From: Pseudanabaena sp. BC1403
GTDB taxonomy: Bacteria > Cyanobacteriota > Cyanobacteriia > Pseudanabaenales > Pseudanabaenaceae
Assembly (NCBI RefSeq): GCF_002914585.1
Contig: NZ_PDDM01000021.1
Coordinates: 1 to 64,000, forward strand
Direction of reading: 5' to 3'
Length of the DNA stretch: 64,000 nucleotides
The notes below the pieces were generated by a model, which was given only the letters and a program-made list of their open reading frames with translations, searched no databases and was not told the DNA's origin. Positions 15,698 to 25,373 of the stretch are shown here, one piece after another. The position numbers and the translations under genes were made by a program. Positions within the stretch are counted from its first letter, which is position 1, and every line of letters begins with the position of its first letter.

Positions 15698-18214
15698 TTG
15701 AAAAAGATATCTTCCAAAGACGAGGATCTAAAGCCTAATGTTTCCCTGACATTAAGCGACAAGATGTCCTCTTTGAAGGTGCGTCGTTCGCTTGCAGTTT
15801 TAGGATTCGCGCTATCTGCTGGAACCGTGGGGGTGTTGGTCAACCAACAAACAGCGAATAATAATCTGAAGGCTTTGCCTGTTGCGGCTTCATCGCAAAC
15901 CCTGACTGATGTAATGGCGCAAAATCAGGATCGCAAATATGAAATGGCAAGAACTGCGATCGCCTCAGGTATATGGGACAACTCCCAAGGCGTTATTGTC
16001 CATGAGGTTCGAGAAGATGAGACCTTATGGAAATTAACCCAAGTCTATCAAGTTGATGCAGCTGCGATCGCAGCTTCAAATAACATCAGTGCAAATACTG
16101 AGTTGCAGCCAGGCACAAAGCTAGTAATTCCACCTGTGAACGGGTTAGTTCACAAGGTTAAATCGGGAGACACTCTAGAAGCTATCTCCAGCTACTACAA
16201 CGTTCCTAAGAGCGAAATTATTAAGTATACGTCTTTAAGTTCTGGCGACTTTTTGGCTATCGACCAGTCTCTAGTAATTCCAGGAAATGTATCGACTTTA
16301 ATGCAAGTTAAAGAAGGTCATGTAAAGAGACAATTAGTGGCAGAAAAAGAGCGCTTAATGCAGCGCTTGCAGGAATTAGAAGGTAAAAAAGCTGTAGCGA
16401 CCCTAGCTAGCAACAGTTCCAAGCCAACATTGGCTGAGAATGCGATCGCTAAGCAACCAAAGTATACTTCCTACCGAGTTCAGAATGGCGACACAATCGA
16501 GACAGTTGCACGTCGCTATGGGATTACTCAAAAATCAATTATTGAAGCAAATAAGCTAGAAAACCCTCAATGGTTAGAGCTTAATCAAGAGTTAAAGCTT
16601 CCTCAAGAGCGCAACCTACCTTCAACCCAGACAGTTGCATCTGTAAATGAAAAGCCAATCAAGCAGATTCCATCACCTGTAGCATCTTTGTCTGAGACTA
16701 CTAGATTAGAGCCCACTAGAGTAGAAGCAGTTAGAGTTACTGCGGCAACACCGATGGTTTTGCCCAAAGATGCAGTAAAAATTGCAGCAGCTAATCGCGT
16801 TTCTCCTTGGGACGGCTTAATGCAGCTAACTGGAACAGAGGCTTCTGCTAATCTGCCAATTGCTCCTGCTCAAGAGCAGTCAAATAGCTTGCAAACTAAA
16901 GCAACGGCTATCCAACCAAGCTTACCTGTCGCTGGTGAGCCAGCAATTAAGGTTGCAGTTGCGCTTTTCCCTTTTGCGCCCAATCAGCTATTGGGAGAAT
17001 TAGGTGCGCCTAATAACAAGAAAAGTCCTGCGATGTCTTCAACGGCACTTAATTTGCCAGCCAGATCGATCGCAACACCATCGATTCCTGCAGCAAGCGC
17101 ATCTGAGCAGTTCAATAACAATCGCTCAATTCCCATCGAAGCCAACTTTGCTCAGCCAGTAGCTGAACCAAAGATCCAATTCTCACCTAGAGTTGCAGCA
17201 GCGTTATCGATACCACAGATTCCTACAGCCCTGATAAAGGAACAAAGAGTCAATGTGGGTAATACTCCTGCGGAAACATTAAATCAACCAGCCGCCGAGC
17301 CAGTTACAAAGCCTACGCCAGTAGCCGCAATCTCGACTCCGACTATTCCCGCAAATCAAGCGATCGAGCAAAGCAATAACTCTAACTCCGAGCCAATATC
17401 TGCCATCTCCCAACCTGCTTCTGAGCCAAACGTTCAGATTCCTGCAAGGCTAGCAGCTAATCTCGCACCGAAAGTGCCTGCTTCAGCTTCTGTTGAGCAA
17501 CAGGGAGGAAGCATAGCACAGCCCAATCAAGTTGCGCTATTACCTGAGTCTGAAGCAAGGGTCACTTCTCTTGAAGTGAAGCTTTTGGAGTCGGAAGTGG
17601 ATCAACTTAACAAAAAAGTCCGTGATGCTGAAATCAAGGAAGCATCTCGTAAAGCTGAAATGGCTAAGATTGCCGCAGCAAATTTAAATGCCTCACCTAA
17701 TCCCGATCGCAATTTCGATAGTAATCGTAGTGCGATCGCAAATCCAGGTGATCGCTCAGGCATTTCTCCACAGTTGCCACAACTGACAGCTAGTGCTTAC
17801 TTACCTGATGTCCAAGACTATGGATTATCGACTGGGTTTATCTGGCCCGCCGATGGTGTATTTACCTCTGGATACGGATGGCGTTGGGGCAGAATTCATG
17901 CAGGTATTGACATTGCCGCACCTGTTGGCACGCCAATTTTGGCAGCAGCATCAGGCGTAATTGAGTATGCTACTTGGAATGATGGTGGCTATGGCAATAT
18001 GATCGATATTCGTCATGCTGATGGCACAATCACCAGATATGCTCACATGAATGAACTCTATGTCAAAGAAGGTCAAACCGTTAGCCAAGGTCAAACCATT
18101 GGTGCAATGGGAAGTACTGGTTTTAGTACTGGTCCTCACCTACACTTTGAAATCCGTCCAAACGGTGGCAGTGCGATTGATCCAATGGCATTCTTAGCTA
18201 GTGCCAAAAGATAA
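15698..18214 (+). CDS. LysM-repeat M23 peptidoglycan endopeptidase
   Basis: An 838-residue envelope protein. It has an N-terminal membrane or signal segment (about 29-48), three LysM domains (about 103-150, 150-196, 258-305; each with an xVxxGDTL-type start), and a long Pro/Ala/Ser-rich linker (about 310-620). Then come a short coiled coil (about 625-665) and a C-terminal M23 domain with HAGID (His734, Asp738) and HLHFE, the zinc ligands of active LytM-type enzymes. It probably binds and cuts peptidoglycan during growth or division. The start is TTG at 15698, supported by the strong site AAGAGGAGG seven bases upstream. Confidence 0.92.
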   Translation: MKKISSKDEDLKPNVSLTLSDKMSSLKVRRSLAVLGFALSAGTVGVLVNQQTANNNLKALPVAASSQTLTDVMAQNQDRKYEMARTAIASGIWDNSQGVIVHEVREDETLWKLTQVYQVDAAAIAASNNISANTELQPGTKLVIPPVNGLVHKVKSGDTLEAISSYYNVPKSEIIKYTSLSSGDFLAIDQSLVIPGNVSTLMQVKEGHVKRQLVAEKERLMQRLQELEGKKAVATLASNSSKPTLAENAIAKQPKYTSYRVQNGDTIETVARRYGITQKSIIEANKLENPQWLELNQELKLPQERNLPSTQTVASVNEKPIKQIPSPVASLSETTRLEPTRVEAVRVTAATPMVLPKDAVKIAAANRVSPWDGLMQLTGTEASANLPIAPAQEQSNSLQTKATAIQPSLPVAGEPAIKVAVALFPFAPNQLLGELGAPNNKKSPAMSSTALNLPARSIATPSIPAASASEQFNNNRSIPIEANFAQPVAEPKIQFSPRVAAALSIPQIPTALIKEQRVNVGNTPAETLNQPAAEPVTKPTPVAAISTPTIPANQAIEQSNNSNSEPISAISQPASEPNVQIPARLAANLAPKVPASASVEQQGGSIAQPNQVALLPESEARVTSLEVKLLESEVDQLNKKVRDAEIKEASRKAEMAKIAAANLNASPNPDRNFDSNRSAIANPGDRSGISPQLPQLTASAYLPDVQDYGLSTGFIWPADGVFTSGYGWRWGRIHAGIDIAAPVGTPILAAASGVIEYATWNDGGYGNMIDIRHADGTITRYAHMNELYVKEGQTVSQGQTIGAMGSTGFSTGPHLHFEIRPNGGSAIDPMAFLASAKR

Positions 18215-18225
18215 GGTTTAATCGT

Positions 18226-18276
18226 AAAAACGACAGAGAGTTGAGGCGCTTTGCGCCTCAACTCTCTGTCGTTTTT
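18226..18276. terminator. Palindromic terminator after the M23 gene, 24-bp stem
   Basis: Perfect arms (18226-18249, 18253-18276) around TTT with the GAGGCGC/GCGCCTC core, A-run before and T-run after, 11 bases past the stop. Confidence 0.87.
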
Positions 18277-18390
18277 TGACTAGCTATATTTAATCCATAC
18301 CGAGGAAATTTAGTAATCACCACAGAGTTTGTATTTTTTCTGCTAAAGTTATGACAGAAAAGATTCTTCATAAACAAATAGGAAGCGTTG

Positions 18391-19395
18391 ATGGCAACGG
18401 ACTTAGAGGGCTTAACCGCTCAATTGCAATCTCTAGCAGAACTCGCTACAAAATCAGTTGGAGATGTGCAAACTCCCGAAGAATTAGAGCAGTTAAGAGT
18501 TGAGTATTTAGGTAAGAAAGGTACACTTTCTCAGATACTTGGAGCGATGGGTAAATTATCAGCTGAAGAACGTCCTCAAGTTGGCGCGATCGCCAATCAG
18601 GTTAAGCAAACATTACAAACACAGCTAGAAGAACGCAAAACTACAATCCAGCAATTATTAATCGCCAAGCGTTTGGAAGCAGAAACTCTTGATGTGACAA
18701 TGCCAGGAATACTGCATTCATATCAAGGTAGACAACACCCAATCCAAAGCACAATTGACCGTATGTTGGATATTTTGGTGGGGTTGGGATTTACCGTTGC
18801 TCAAGGGCCAGAGATTGAGACCGATTATTATAACTTTGAAGCCCTAAACACCCCTGCCGATCATCCAGCCCGTGACATGGCAGATACCTTGTATTTAAGC
18901 GATGGTAAATTACTGCGATCGCAAACTTCTTCAGTGCAAATTCGCTATATGGAAGAGAACGATCCCCCTTTAAGAATCGCTTGTCCTGGACGTGTTTATC
19001 GCAAAGATGATATCGATGCTACCCACTCACCAATTTTCCATCAGATCGAGCTTTTAGCTGTCGAAGAAGGGTTAACATTTGGGGATCTTAAAGGTACAGT
19101 CAAAACCTTTGTCGAAGAATTACTCGGTGAATGCCCAATTCGCTTCCGTCCTAGCTACTTCCCTTTCACTGAGCCATCTGCTGAAGTCGATGTGATGTGG
19201 AATGGACGATGGCTCGAACTTGGCGGCTGTGGTATGGTTGATCCCAACGTTTTCAAGGCTGTGGGCTACGATCCTGAACTAGTCACTGGCTTTGCTTGGG
19301 GATTTGGAGTAGATCGAGTTGCTATGGTTTTACATAAAATAGACGATATCCGCCGTCTATTTACAAGTGACTCACGATTTTTACGTCAGTTCTAG
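18391..19395 (+). CDS. pheS: Phenylalanine-tRNA ligase alpha subunit
   Basis: This is the catalytic alpha subunit of the class II alpha2-beta2 PheRS that charges tRNA-Phe. An N-terminal coiled coil (about 1-90) is followed by motif 2 ([12 protein letters not shown] region, with [17 protein letters not shown]) and motif 3 ([16 protein letters not shown]). Length 334 is normal. ATG 18391 is preferred to the TTG one codon earlier and has GGAAG upstream. pheT is not adjacent, as is common in cyanobacteria. Confidence 0.96.
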   Translation: MATDLEGLTAQLQSLAELATKSVGDVQTPEELEQLRVEYLGKKGTLSQILGAMGKLSAEERPQVGAIANQVKQTLQTQLEERKTTIQQLLIAKRLEAETLDVTMPGILHSYQGRQHPIQSTIDRMLDILVGLGFTVAQGPEIETDYYNFEALNTPADHPARDMADTLYLSDGKLLRSQTSSVQIRYMEENDPPLRIACPGRVYRKDDIDATHSPIFHQIELLAVEEGLTFGDLKGTVKTFVEELLGECPIRFRPSYFPFTEPSAEVDVMWNGRWLELGGCGMVDPNVFKAVGYDPELVTGFAWGFGVDRVAMVLHKIDDIRRLFTSDSRFLRQF

Positions 19396-19589
19396 CAATT
19401 AATTTTAATCAATTCCATTAACATGATGTCTAATATAAAACTAATCAAACATATCTTGTAACTATACTTTCAATGCTATTGAAAAAAGGGACTTATTTGT
19501 AAAATCTGCGTTTAAGCTGCTAATAGACAGATCAGCACAATGCTTTAATAGGGTTTAAGATTAATTATCTATTTCTCAAGTAACATCAT

Positions 19590-21437
19590 ATGCAGAATGT
19601 CTTCGCATCCTTACGAAGCCTAATTAAGGTTACTTCATTTTGGAAAGAAAACCATGTTTTTCTACGAGAATTTAAGTATTTTTGGGGCGTAGCAGTTCTT
19701 GCGATTGTATTCTCATTTCTAGGTGCATTTTTTGAAGGCGCAGCACTTGCTGTGATAAATGCTTTTCTCCAAGTTTTAACTAGCCCTGATAAACCATCAG
19801 TCAAGTTGGGAATTGATTGGCTAAATTTATGGGCGCTTGGCAATCAATCTAACACAAGTGATCGACTCTCACGTCTTGGTTTTTTAGTAATCTTTTTGTC
19901 TTGGCTAAGATCGCTTTTTGCATATTTGGGTCCAGTTTATGCCAAATTAACCGACGCATCCTTTGCCGACCGAATGCGGAAGTCGATGTTTGAGCAATTA
20001 ATTAGTTTAAGTCTTGGATACTATTCTCAAACGAGATCGGGTGATTTAGTAAACAGCCTAAATAACGAGATTGCCACTATTCAGAGAGGATTTGGTTCTG
20101 CATCTGCATTTGCAATTAGAGGGTCAACCCTGCTCGTTTATATTGTTGCTATGTTTTTGATATCTTGGCAGCTCTCGATTGTATCTCTAACGCTTTTTGG
20201 AATGCTCTCAGTAATGATATCCAGCTTTGTGGTACGGGTAAGAGAAGCAAGTTTTCCAGTATCTCAGGCTGGGGCAGATTTTACATCTTCAGGCATTGAG
20301 TTAATTAGCGCAATGCGAACAATCCAGACATCATCTACACAAGATTTTGAGAGGGTTCGCTTTTATAATGTTTCCGAAAAAGTCAAAAAAGCATTATATA
20401 AACTGAATAAAGCAGTAGATATTATTCGTCCTCTAGCCGAGGCTATTTCTACAACGATTTTAATCTGTGTGATTGTTTTTGCCTTTAATATTTTTGTCGT
20501 GAGTGGTCAATTGCAGACCGCTTCTTTACTTACTTTTATGTTCGTTCTATTTAGAATGATGCCTCTAATTGAACAAGTAAATGGATTGAGAGTTGAACTA
20601 GGAAGCTATGGCGGCTCGATCGCCAAGATCAAAGAAATTTTGACAACAGAAGATAAGATTTATCTCAAGGATGGAGAATTAGAGTTTACACATCTTGAGA
20701 ATTCAATTGATTTCGTTTCTGTTGACTTTAGTTATAATGCCTTTGACAATCCTGTATTACATGATATCAATTTGTCAATTAAAAGGGGGCAAACAACCGC
20801 TTTGGTGGGAACTTCTGGGGCTGGGAAGACAACCTTAGCAGATCTAATTCCCAGATTATATGATCCGACCAATGGGGAAATTTTTATAGATGGCATTGAT
20901 TTAAAGGATATTAAAATTAACTCATTGCGCCGCCGAATGGCAATCGTCAGTCAAAGTACATTTATTTTCAATGCTTCAGTGCGCTATAACATTGCCTATG
21001 GAGTCGATGACATTGATGAAGATCTTGTGGTACGGGTGGCTGAGCAAGCCAATGCTCTTGATTTTATTTTAGATATGCCGCAAGGTTTTGACACTGTACT
21101 AGGCGATCGCGGTGTGCGGTTGTCAGGTGGTCAATGTCAAAGAATTGCGATCGCCCGTGCGTTACTCCGTAAGCCAGATATTTTAATTTTAGATGAAGCA
21201 ACAAGTGCGCTTGATTCTGTGACAGAACGATTGATTCAAGAATCGCTCGATCATCTATCCAAAGGATGTACTGTAATTGCGATCGCCCATCGTCTTTCGA
21301 CCATAGTTCGAGCAGATAAGGTTGTTGTGCTGGAGAAAGGCAGAATAGTTGAGCAAGGGAAATATCAAGAACTAATTGAAAGAAAAGGGGCATTATGGAA
21401 ATACCACCAGATGCAAAATTCTTCTGCTCAAGGATGA
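19590..21437 (+). CDS. ABC exporter (fused membrane and ATPase domains)
   Basis: A 615-residue half-transporter. The N-terminal domain has about six membrane helices (residues 30-330). The ATPase domain has Walker A GTSGAGKTT, signature LSGGQCQR, Walker B ILILDEATSALD and the switch His in AIAHRLST. It is of the MsbA/HlyB-like lipid or polysaccharide exporter type and would act as a homodimer in the plasma membrane. The ABC-2 permease gene follows after 21 bases, so a shared transcript and a role in cell-surface glycan or lipid export are likely but unproved. Confidence 0.9.
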   Translation: MQNVFASLRSLIKVTSFWKENHVFLREFKYFWGVAVLAIVFSFLGAFFEGAALAVINAFLQVLTSPDKPSVKLGIDWLNLWALGNQSNTSDRLSRLGFLVIFLSWLRSLFAYLGPVYAKLTDASFADRMRKSMFEQLISLSLGYYSQTRSGDLVNSLNNEIATIQRGFGSASAFAIRGSTLLVYIVAMFLISWQLSIVSLTLFGMLSVMISSFVVRVREASFPVSQAGADFTSSGIELISAMRTIQTSSTQDFERVRFYNVSEKVKKALYKLNKAVDIIRPLAEAISTTILICVIVFAFNIFVVSGQLQTASLLTFMFVLFRMMPLIEQVNGLRVELGSYGGSIAKIKEILTTEDKIYLKDGELEFTHLENSIDFVSVDFSYNAFDNPVLHDINLSIKRGQTTALVGTSGAGKTTLADLIPRLYDPTNGEIFIDGIDLKDIKINSLRRRMAIVSQSTFIFNASVRYNIAYGVDDIDEDLVVRVAEQANALDFILDMPQGFDTVLGDRGVRLSGGQCQRIAIARALLRKPDILILDEATSALDSVTERLIQESLDHLSKGCTVIAIAHRLSTIVRADKVVVLEKGRIVEQGKYQELIERKGALWKYHQMQNSSAQG

Positions 21438-21458
21438 TCACAAGTAAAAGTTAAATGT

Positions 21459-22301
21459 ATGAAAGAGCAAAATGTTGCTTCCACAAAGGAACTAGTGATT
21501 GAAGCTGGACGAACTGAGAAGCAGTATTGGAAGGATTTGTGGCGCTATCGAGAACTATTCTATTTTTTAGCATGGCGCGATATTTTAGTGCGCTACAAGC
21601 AAACAGCGATCGGGATTACTTGGGCTCTGATTAGACCATTTCTGACTATGGTTGTGTTCACTGTAGTTTTTGGACAATTAGCTAAATTACCTGATCAGGG
21701 AGTACCCTATCCAATTCTTGTTTTTGCAGGAATGTTGCCTTGGCAGTTTTTTTCTAATGCATTGGGTGAATGCAGCAACAGCTTAGTTGGAAATGCAAAT
21801 TTGATTTCTAAGGTGTACTTTCCGCGATTGATTGTGCCGACTAGTGCTGTGATTGTGAGTTTTGTGGATTTCTTGATTTCAGGGATGATTCTGTTGGGAT
21901 TAATGGCATATTATAGTTTTGTCCCTGATTGGCGCATTTTGACTTTGCCGATTTTTATCCTAATAGCCTTTGCGGCTTCTATGGGTGTAGGTTTATGGTT
22001 GGCGGCGCTGACTGTGCAGTATCGAGACTTTCGGTTTGTTGTACCTTTTATTATCCAATTTGGGCTGTATATTTCGCCAGTTGGTTTTAGTAGCAGTATT
22101 GTGCCCCAGCAATGGCGTTTACTCTATTCCATCAATCCAATAGTAGGTGTGATTGATGGTTTCCGTTGGGCTATTTTAGGTGGCGAATTTAGTCTGTATT
22201 TACCTGGCTTTATTCTATCTTTGGTACTTGTTTTCTTGTTTCTTTGGAGTGGTATTTGGTATTTTCGCAAAATGGAGCGAACGTTTGCTGATGTTATCTA
22301 A
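21459..22301 (+). CDS. ABC-2 type polysaccharide export permease (Wzm/TagG-like)
   Basis: A 280-residue permease with an amphipathic N-terminus (YWKDLWRYRELFYFLAWRDI), the family segment LVRYKQTAIGITWALIRP and six hydrophobic helices ending LFLWSGIWYFRKMERTFADVI. Such permeases export O-antigen or other surface polysaccharides together with a separate ATPase (Wzt/TagH). That partner normally follows directly but is missing here; a terminator and convergent genes come next. The ATPase must come from elsewhere. Confidence 0.88.
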   Translation: MKEQNVASTKELVIEAGRTEKQYWKDLWRYRELFYFLAWRDILVRYKQTAIGITWALIRPFLTMVVFTVVFGQLAKLPDQGVPYPILVFAGMLPWQFFSNALGECSNSLVGNANLISKVYFPRLIVPTSAVIVSFVDFLISGMILLGLMAYYSFVPDWRILTLPIFILIAFAASMGVGLWLAALTVQYRDFRFVVPFIIQFGLYISPVGFSSSIVPQQWRLLYSINPIVGVIDGFRWAILGGEFSLYLPGFILSLVLVFLFLWSGIWYFRKMERTFADVI

Positions 22302-22312
22302 TTGTTAAGAAC

Positions 22313-22369
22313 TAAACATCAAAAGAGCAAAGCGCCAGCTACATGGGAGCTTTGCTCTTTTGATGTTTA
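22313..22369. terminator. Palindromic terminator after the ABC-2 permease
   Basis: Outer arms of 21 bp (22313-22333, 22349-22369) around a partly paired centre with the remains of a GCGCC core. It follows the permease stop by 11 bases. Confidence 0.8.
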
Positions 22370-22388
22370 AGCGTTCTTCTGTCTAGTT

Positions 22389-22491
22389 ATACCAATTCAC
22401 AAAAGTGTGACAACACTTCTGTGAATTAAAAAGCAAACCCTGTAAGGATTTTAAAAACACAAAGTGGCGTAGCCACTTTGTGTTTTGGTAT
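22389..22491 (+). repeat. ATACCA/TGGTAT palindromic element, copy A
   Basis: A compound repeat of about 103 bp. The terminal inverted repeat ATACCAA/TTTTGGTAT encloses a first palindrome (AATTCACA...TGTGAATT), a spacer with AACCCTGTAAGGATTTT, and a second palindrome (ACACAAAGTGGC/GCCACTTTGTGT). Similar copies are at 26662-26760 (inverted), 53485-53587 and 57789-57893. There is no coding capacity; it may be a non-autonomous transposable element. Confidence 0.8.
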
Positions 22492-22494
22492 TAC

Positions 22495-23274
22495 TTAGTA
22501 ATCGTATGGGTTTTTCGGCTCAGCGATCGCAGTGATATTACTCGCGACGATCACAACTTGGCGCTTACCGCTGGATGTTTCCACATCGGCTTGACCTTCT
22601 ATTTGTAACCAGCGATCAGGTGGATAGCTGGAACGACTTTCGGTAATCTTGACTGGCAAGCTGACAGGATATACATCAGCAGCACAACAGGTAATCACAA
22701 ACCGCGTAATCAGAAACATATTGTCTGGCTGATCTGGGGCATGGACAACAAAGCCTGTGAGTTTTACCTTTTGCCCTTTATAGGCATCAGGTTCAGGATA
22801 AGCACTGATTGTACGCACCCATTCTACGAGAGTCCGCTCTTCAGGACGATTACTAGCTCGAAATGATTTGGGAATAGTTCTGGCATCGGCAATATTGTCA
22901 ATTACGCCACGATGAATTGCTTTTTCGCTGGTGAAAGGGCGAGGATTGATGCATAAAGATGCGATCGCTACTATCAAAAGTAAGCTACTGCTCAAGGATG
23001 GCTTGATCAATGTCACATGTTGCTGATTATTGGTATAGCCTCGTCGCCGCTTAGTTACGCGCCAAGCCTCAGCTATTCCAACAACAGTTAGTCCTATACC
23101 TGCAATTACAGTTAGGGGAATGTAGTTGGGATGGACTAAGAGATATAGCTGCCCTGCTAGCCATAGCTTCAGCAGCGTGATTCCCCAAGCAGCGATCGCA
23201 CAGGATTCTAGCCAAGGTGAGAACTTTTGCCAGTACTTATTTATAAGCGACGAATTCGCGGAACGAGATGGCAT
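22495..23274 (-). CDS. TIGR03943-type (DUF1980) membrane protein
   Basis: A 259-residue protein with two or three N-terminal hydrophobic segments (IAAWGITLLKLWLAGQLYLL; VIAGIGLTVVGIAEAW; LLLIVAIASLCI). A soluble C-terminal domain includes LTGFVVHAPDQPDNMFLITRFVITCCAADVYP, the conserved cysteine-pair segment of this family. The family is usually encoded next to a DUF318 (YraQ-like) permease and is presumed to be its partner; no such permease is adjacent here. Function is unknown, possibly in transport of a small metabolite or metal. Confidence 0.8.
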   Translation of the reverse strand: MPSRSANSSLINKYWQKFSPWLESCAIAAWGITLLKLWLAGQLYLLVHPNYIPLTVIAGIGLTVVGIAEAWRVTKRRRGYTNNQQHVTLIKPSLSSSLLLIVAIASLCINPRPFTSEKAIHRGVIDNIADARTIPKSFRASNRPEERTLVEWVRTISAYPEPDAYKGQKVKLTGFVVHAPDQPDNMFLITRFVITCCAADVYPVSLPVKITESRSSYPPDRWLQIEGQADVETSSGKRQVVIVASNITAIAEPKNPYDY

Positions 23275-23316
23275 GGAGAAAGACTGCTAAATAGGGACTA
23301 GTTTGTATCTTATCCC

Positions 23317-23349
23317 AATTCTCAAAATGGCGTTGCCATTTTGAGAATT
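23317..23349. repeat. Short palindrome related to the right half of the ATACCA element
   Basis: AATTCTCAAAATGG/CCATTTTGAGAATT around CGTTG. Its AAAATGG-GTT-CCATTTT centre resembles the second palindrome of the 103-bp element, so it may be a solitary half. It lies between two minus-strand genes. Confidence 0.55.
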
Positions 23350-23432
23350 TAGTATTACAGCGATTTACGCTGAGATAAATGCCAAAAAGTGTTGCGCCCG
23401 CATAGCGAGCGTAATAATTTTTGAGATACTGA

Positions 23433-24629
23433 TTAGATTTTATTCAAAAGAATAACTTGTTGTTTTTGAAGCGATCGCACATCTTCTAAACTTGCATCTA
23501 CAGACTGTAAGATCTGAGCAACAGTTTGCTGTTTAGTTTGGTTTTCGTCACAAGCTCGCAAGAACTTCCACGCAGCATCACCAATTTTCGCAAGTTGATA
23601 ATTATAGTCAAAGAAGTTAGGGCTATCTTTCCAGCCATAGATACAGGGACTAGGTTCAGGAACTGCCGCTAGTAAATCTGCATCAACTTTCCAAGTTTGC
23701 TTAGGAATTGGAGGACGTGCCAAAAAGAACTCATAATGGGAAATCGTCTGGGGATCGAGCACTTCAATGAGTCTGTAGCGCTGACGTTCAGAGAGATGCT
23801 GCGATCGCTCAATTAAGTTTGGAACTTTCCCAATTAAGCGATCTAAATCCCACACATGAGGATTTGAAAAACCGAGAAACTCCAAACCCGATGCATCAAT
23901 TAATTCAAACAGCGTATTAACGTTGTAATCAATTTCTTGGGGATGCACATACATATCGGCAAAACAAGCATCCTGAGCGTTTTCCATTGACCATCGTTCT
24001 TTCTCACGACGACTTAGAGCATTAGTCTCAGGAAGATTCGCAAATAGCTCTCGTCCAATTTTTACACCATCGACATAATCTCCACGTTTGTCACCTTGCA
24101 ATAGAGCGATCGCTTCTTGCATTAGTCTGATTTCCCATCGACCTAATTCGCCATAGACAAAGATATGCAACAGTCCTCCAGGAGCCAGCTTATTTGCCAA
24201 AGCTTGGATTCCTCGAATGGGATCGGATGTATGGTGTAGTACTCCCACTGAGTTGATTAAATCAAATTCGCCTTCGAGTTGATCGGCATCAAATAAGCTG
24301 AGATGATGGAATTCTACTCTAGTTGCTCCCGATCTTTTGCAACGTTCCTTGGCAACGGCAAGAGTTCCTTCGCTGAGATCAATTCCCACGACGGTGGCTT
24401 CAGGATTCAGGTGGACTAAATATTCTGTACTAACTCCCGATCCACAACCAGCATCAAGAATCCGAATATTATCTTTTGCAGGCTTTTGCCCAGTACAAAA
24501 GCTATAAGCCGCTTGCCAATTCCATCGCCAGTTATACCCTGGTGGTGGTTCATCCAAGATTGGCTCTGGAGGAAAAGGATAAGTATTATAGAGGCTGGCT
24601 ACGGCGGCGCTAACTTTGGGATCTGACAT
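23433..24629 (-). CDS. SAM-dependent methyltransferase
   Basis: A class I methyltransferase of about 398 residues. The conserved leader SLYNTYPFPPEPILDEPPPG precedes motif I (ILDAGCGSGVSTEYL), motif II region (VVGIDLSEG) and the GVLHHTSDPIRG motif. A helical domain of about 200 residues of its own follows. The substrate is unknown. ATG 24629 is chosen over an upstream TTG (24653), because homologous starts I know begin at the MSDPKVSAAV position. The gene follows cpeZ by 47 bases on the same strand, so read-through from the phycoerythrin genes is possible. Confidence 0.85.
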   Translation of the reverse strand: MSDPKVSAAVASLYNTYPFPPEPILDEPPPGYNWRWNWQAAYSFCTGQKPAKDNIRILDAGCGSGVSTEYLVHLNPEATVVGIDLSEGTLAVAKERCKRSGATRVEFHHLSLFDADQLEGEFDLINSVGVLHHTSDPIRGIQALANKLAPGGLLHIFVYGELGRWEIRLMQEAIALLQGDKRGDYVDGVKIGRELFANLPETNALSRREKERWSMENAQDACFADMYVHPQEIDYNVNTLFELIDASGLEFLGFSNPHVWDLDRLIGKVPNLIERSQHLSERQRYRLIEVLDPQTISHYEFFLARPPIPKQTWKVDADLLAAVPEPSPCIYGWKDSPNFFDYNYQLAKIGDAAWKFLRACDENQTKQQTVAQILQSVDASLEDVRSLQKQQVILLNKI

Positions 24630-24675
24630 GGTATTCGGGAGATTTTCCTTCAAAAAAGACTGCTAGCATATTAAC

Positions 24676-25290
24676 CTAAGCTTGTCCTCTCTTAAAACCT
24701 GCCATCATCTCTAGCCTAGAGAATGCGCTAGTTGCAGTCTCTCTCACATAGGAATCCGCCGACTCATCATTAATAATTGCTTGTAACACGTCAATGCCAC
24801 GGCTATCTCCAATTGTAGCGATCGCATTGACTAGAGAAACCGCCAAAGCAGGATTATCGGTCTCCGTCAAAGCCTCAATCAAAATATCCACAACAGGCTC
24901 ACCGATCTCGCCCATCGCCATTACCGCCGCAATATTAACGACAGGATTAGGATCTTGCAACGCTGTTTTTAAACCTTGAACGCCTTCTGAGGACAATGGC
25001 TGCTCAGGATGGCAAATCACCACTTGCGCGATCGCCTTCGCAGCACTGCCTCGTACCGTCACATTTTCACTATTGAGCATCGCTTCAACCAATTGAGTCA
25101 CGGTCGCATGACCAATTTCGCCTAGGGTTTTGACGGCTGCTCGCCGATAGGTCGTATCTTGCTCATCAAGGATGCTCATTAACTTGGCGATGATTGCTTC
25201 ATCATAGTTTTCAGCAAGTTCCCACATCGCTTGATTGCGAAGATTAGGATTGGGATGTTTGAGTTGTTGAAATAGAGTTTCAGTTGACAT
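24676..25290 (-). CDS. cpeZ: HEAT-repeat phycoerythrin lyase/chaperone CpeZ
   Basis: A 204-residue protein built of HEAT/PBS-lyase repeats (for example LGEIGHATVTQLVEAML, MGEIGEPVVDILIEAL). It belongs to the E/F-clan of bilin lyases. In phycoerythrin producers CpeZ assists CpeY and the folding of phycoerythrin during phycoerythrobilin attachment. It lies directly downstream of cpeY, 66 bases away across a palindrome. The identity comes from length, repeats and gene order; a CpcF-type lyase would be the alternative. Confidence 0.85.
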   Translation of the reverse strand: MSTETLFQQLKHPNPNLRNQAMWELAENYDEAIIAKLMSILDEQDTTYRRAAVKTLGEIGHATVTQLVEAMLNSENVTVRGSAAKAIAQVVICHPEQPLSSEGVQGLKTALQDPNPVVNIAAVMAMGEIGEPVVDILIEALTETDNPALAVSLVNAIATIGDSRGIDVLQAIINDESADSYVRETATSAFSRLEMMAGFKRGQA

Positions 25291-25318
25291 GGGTTAATCA
25301 AGGTAAAAGGTAAAAGGT

Positions 25319-25373
25319 AAACCAAGAGACATTAATGGCGGCGCAAAGCGCCGTCATTAATGTCTCTTGGTTT
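25319..25373. terminator. Palindrome overlapping the end of cpeY
   Basis: 26-bp arms (25319-25344, 25348-25373) with a GGCGGCGC-AAA-GCGCCGTC core and one wobble pair. The right arm is the coding end of cpeY (last five codons and stop), so its mirror lies between cpeY and cpeZ. It may attenuate transcription into cpeZ. Confidence 0.85.

Noticed and set aside
15571-15738. 55-codon frame overlapping the M23 start
   Set aside because: AAGG lies upstream, but the composition is not protein-like and it overlaps a well-supported start; kept only as a possible leader peptide.
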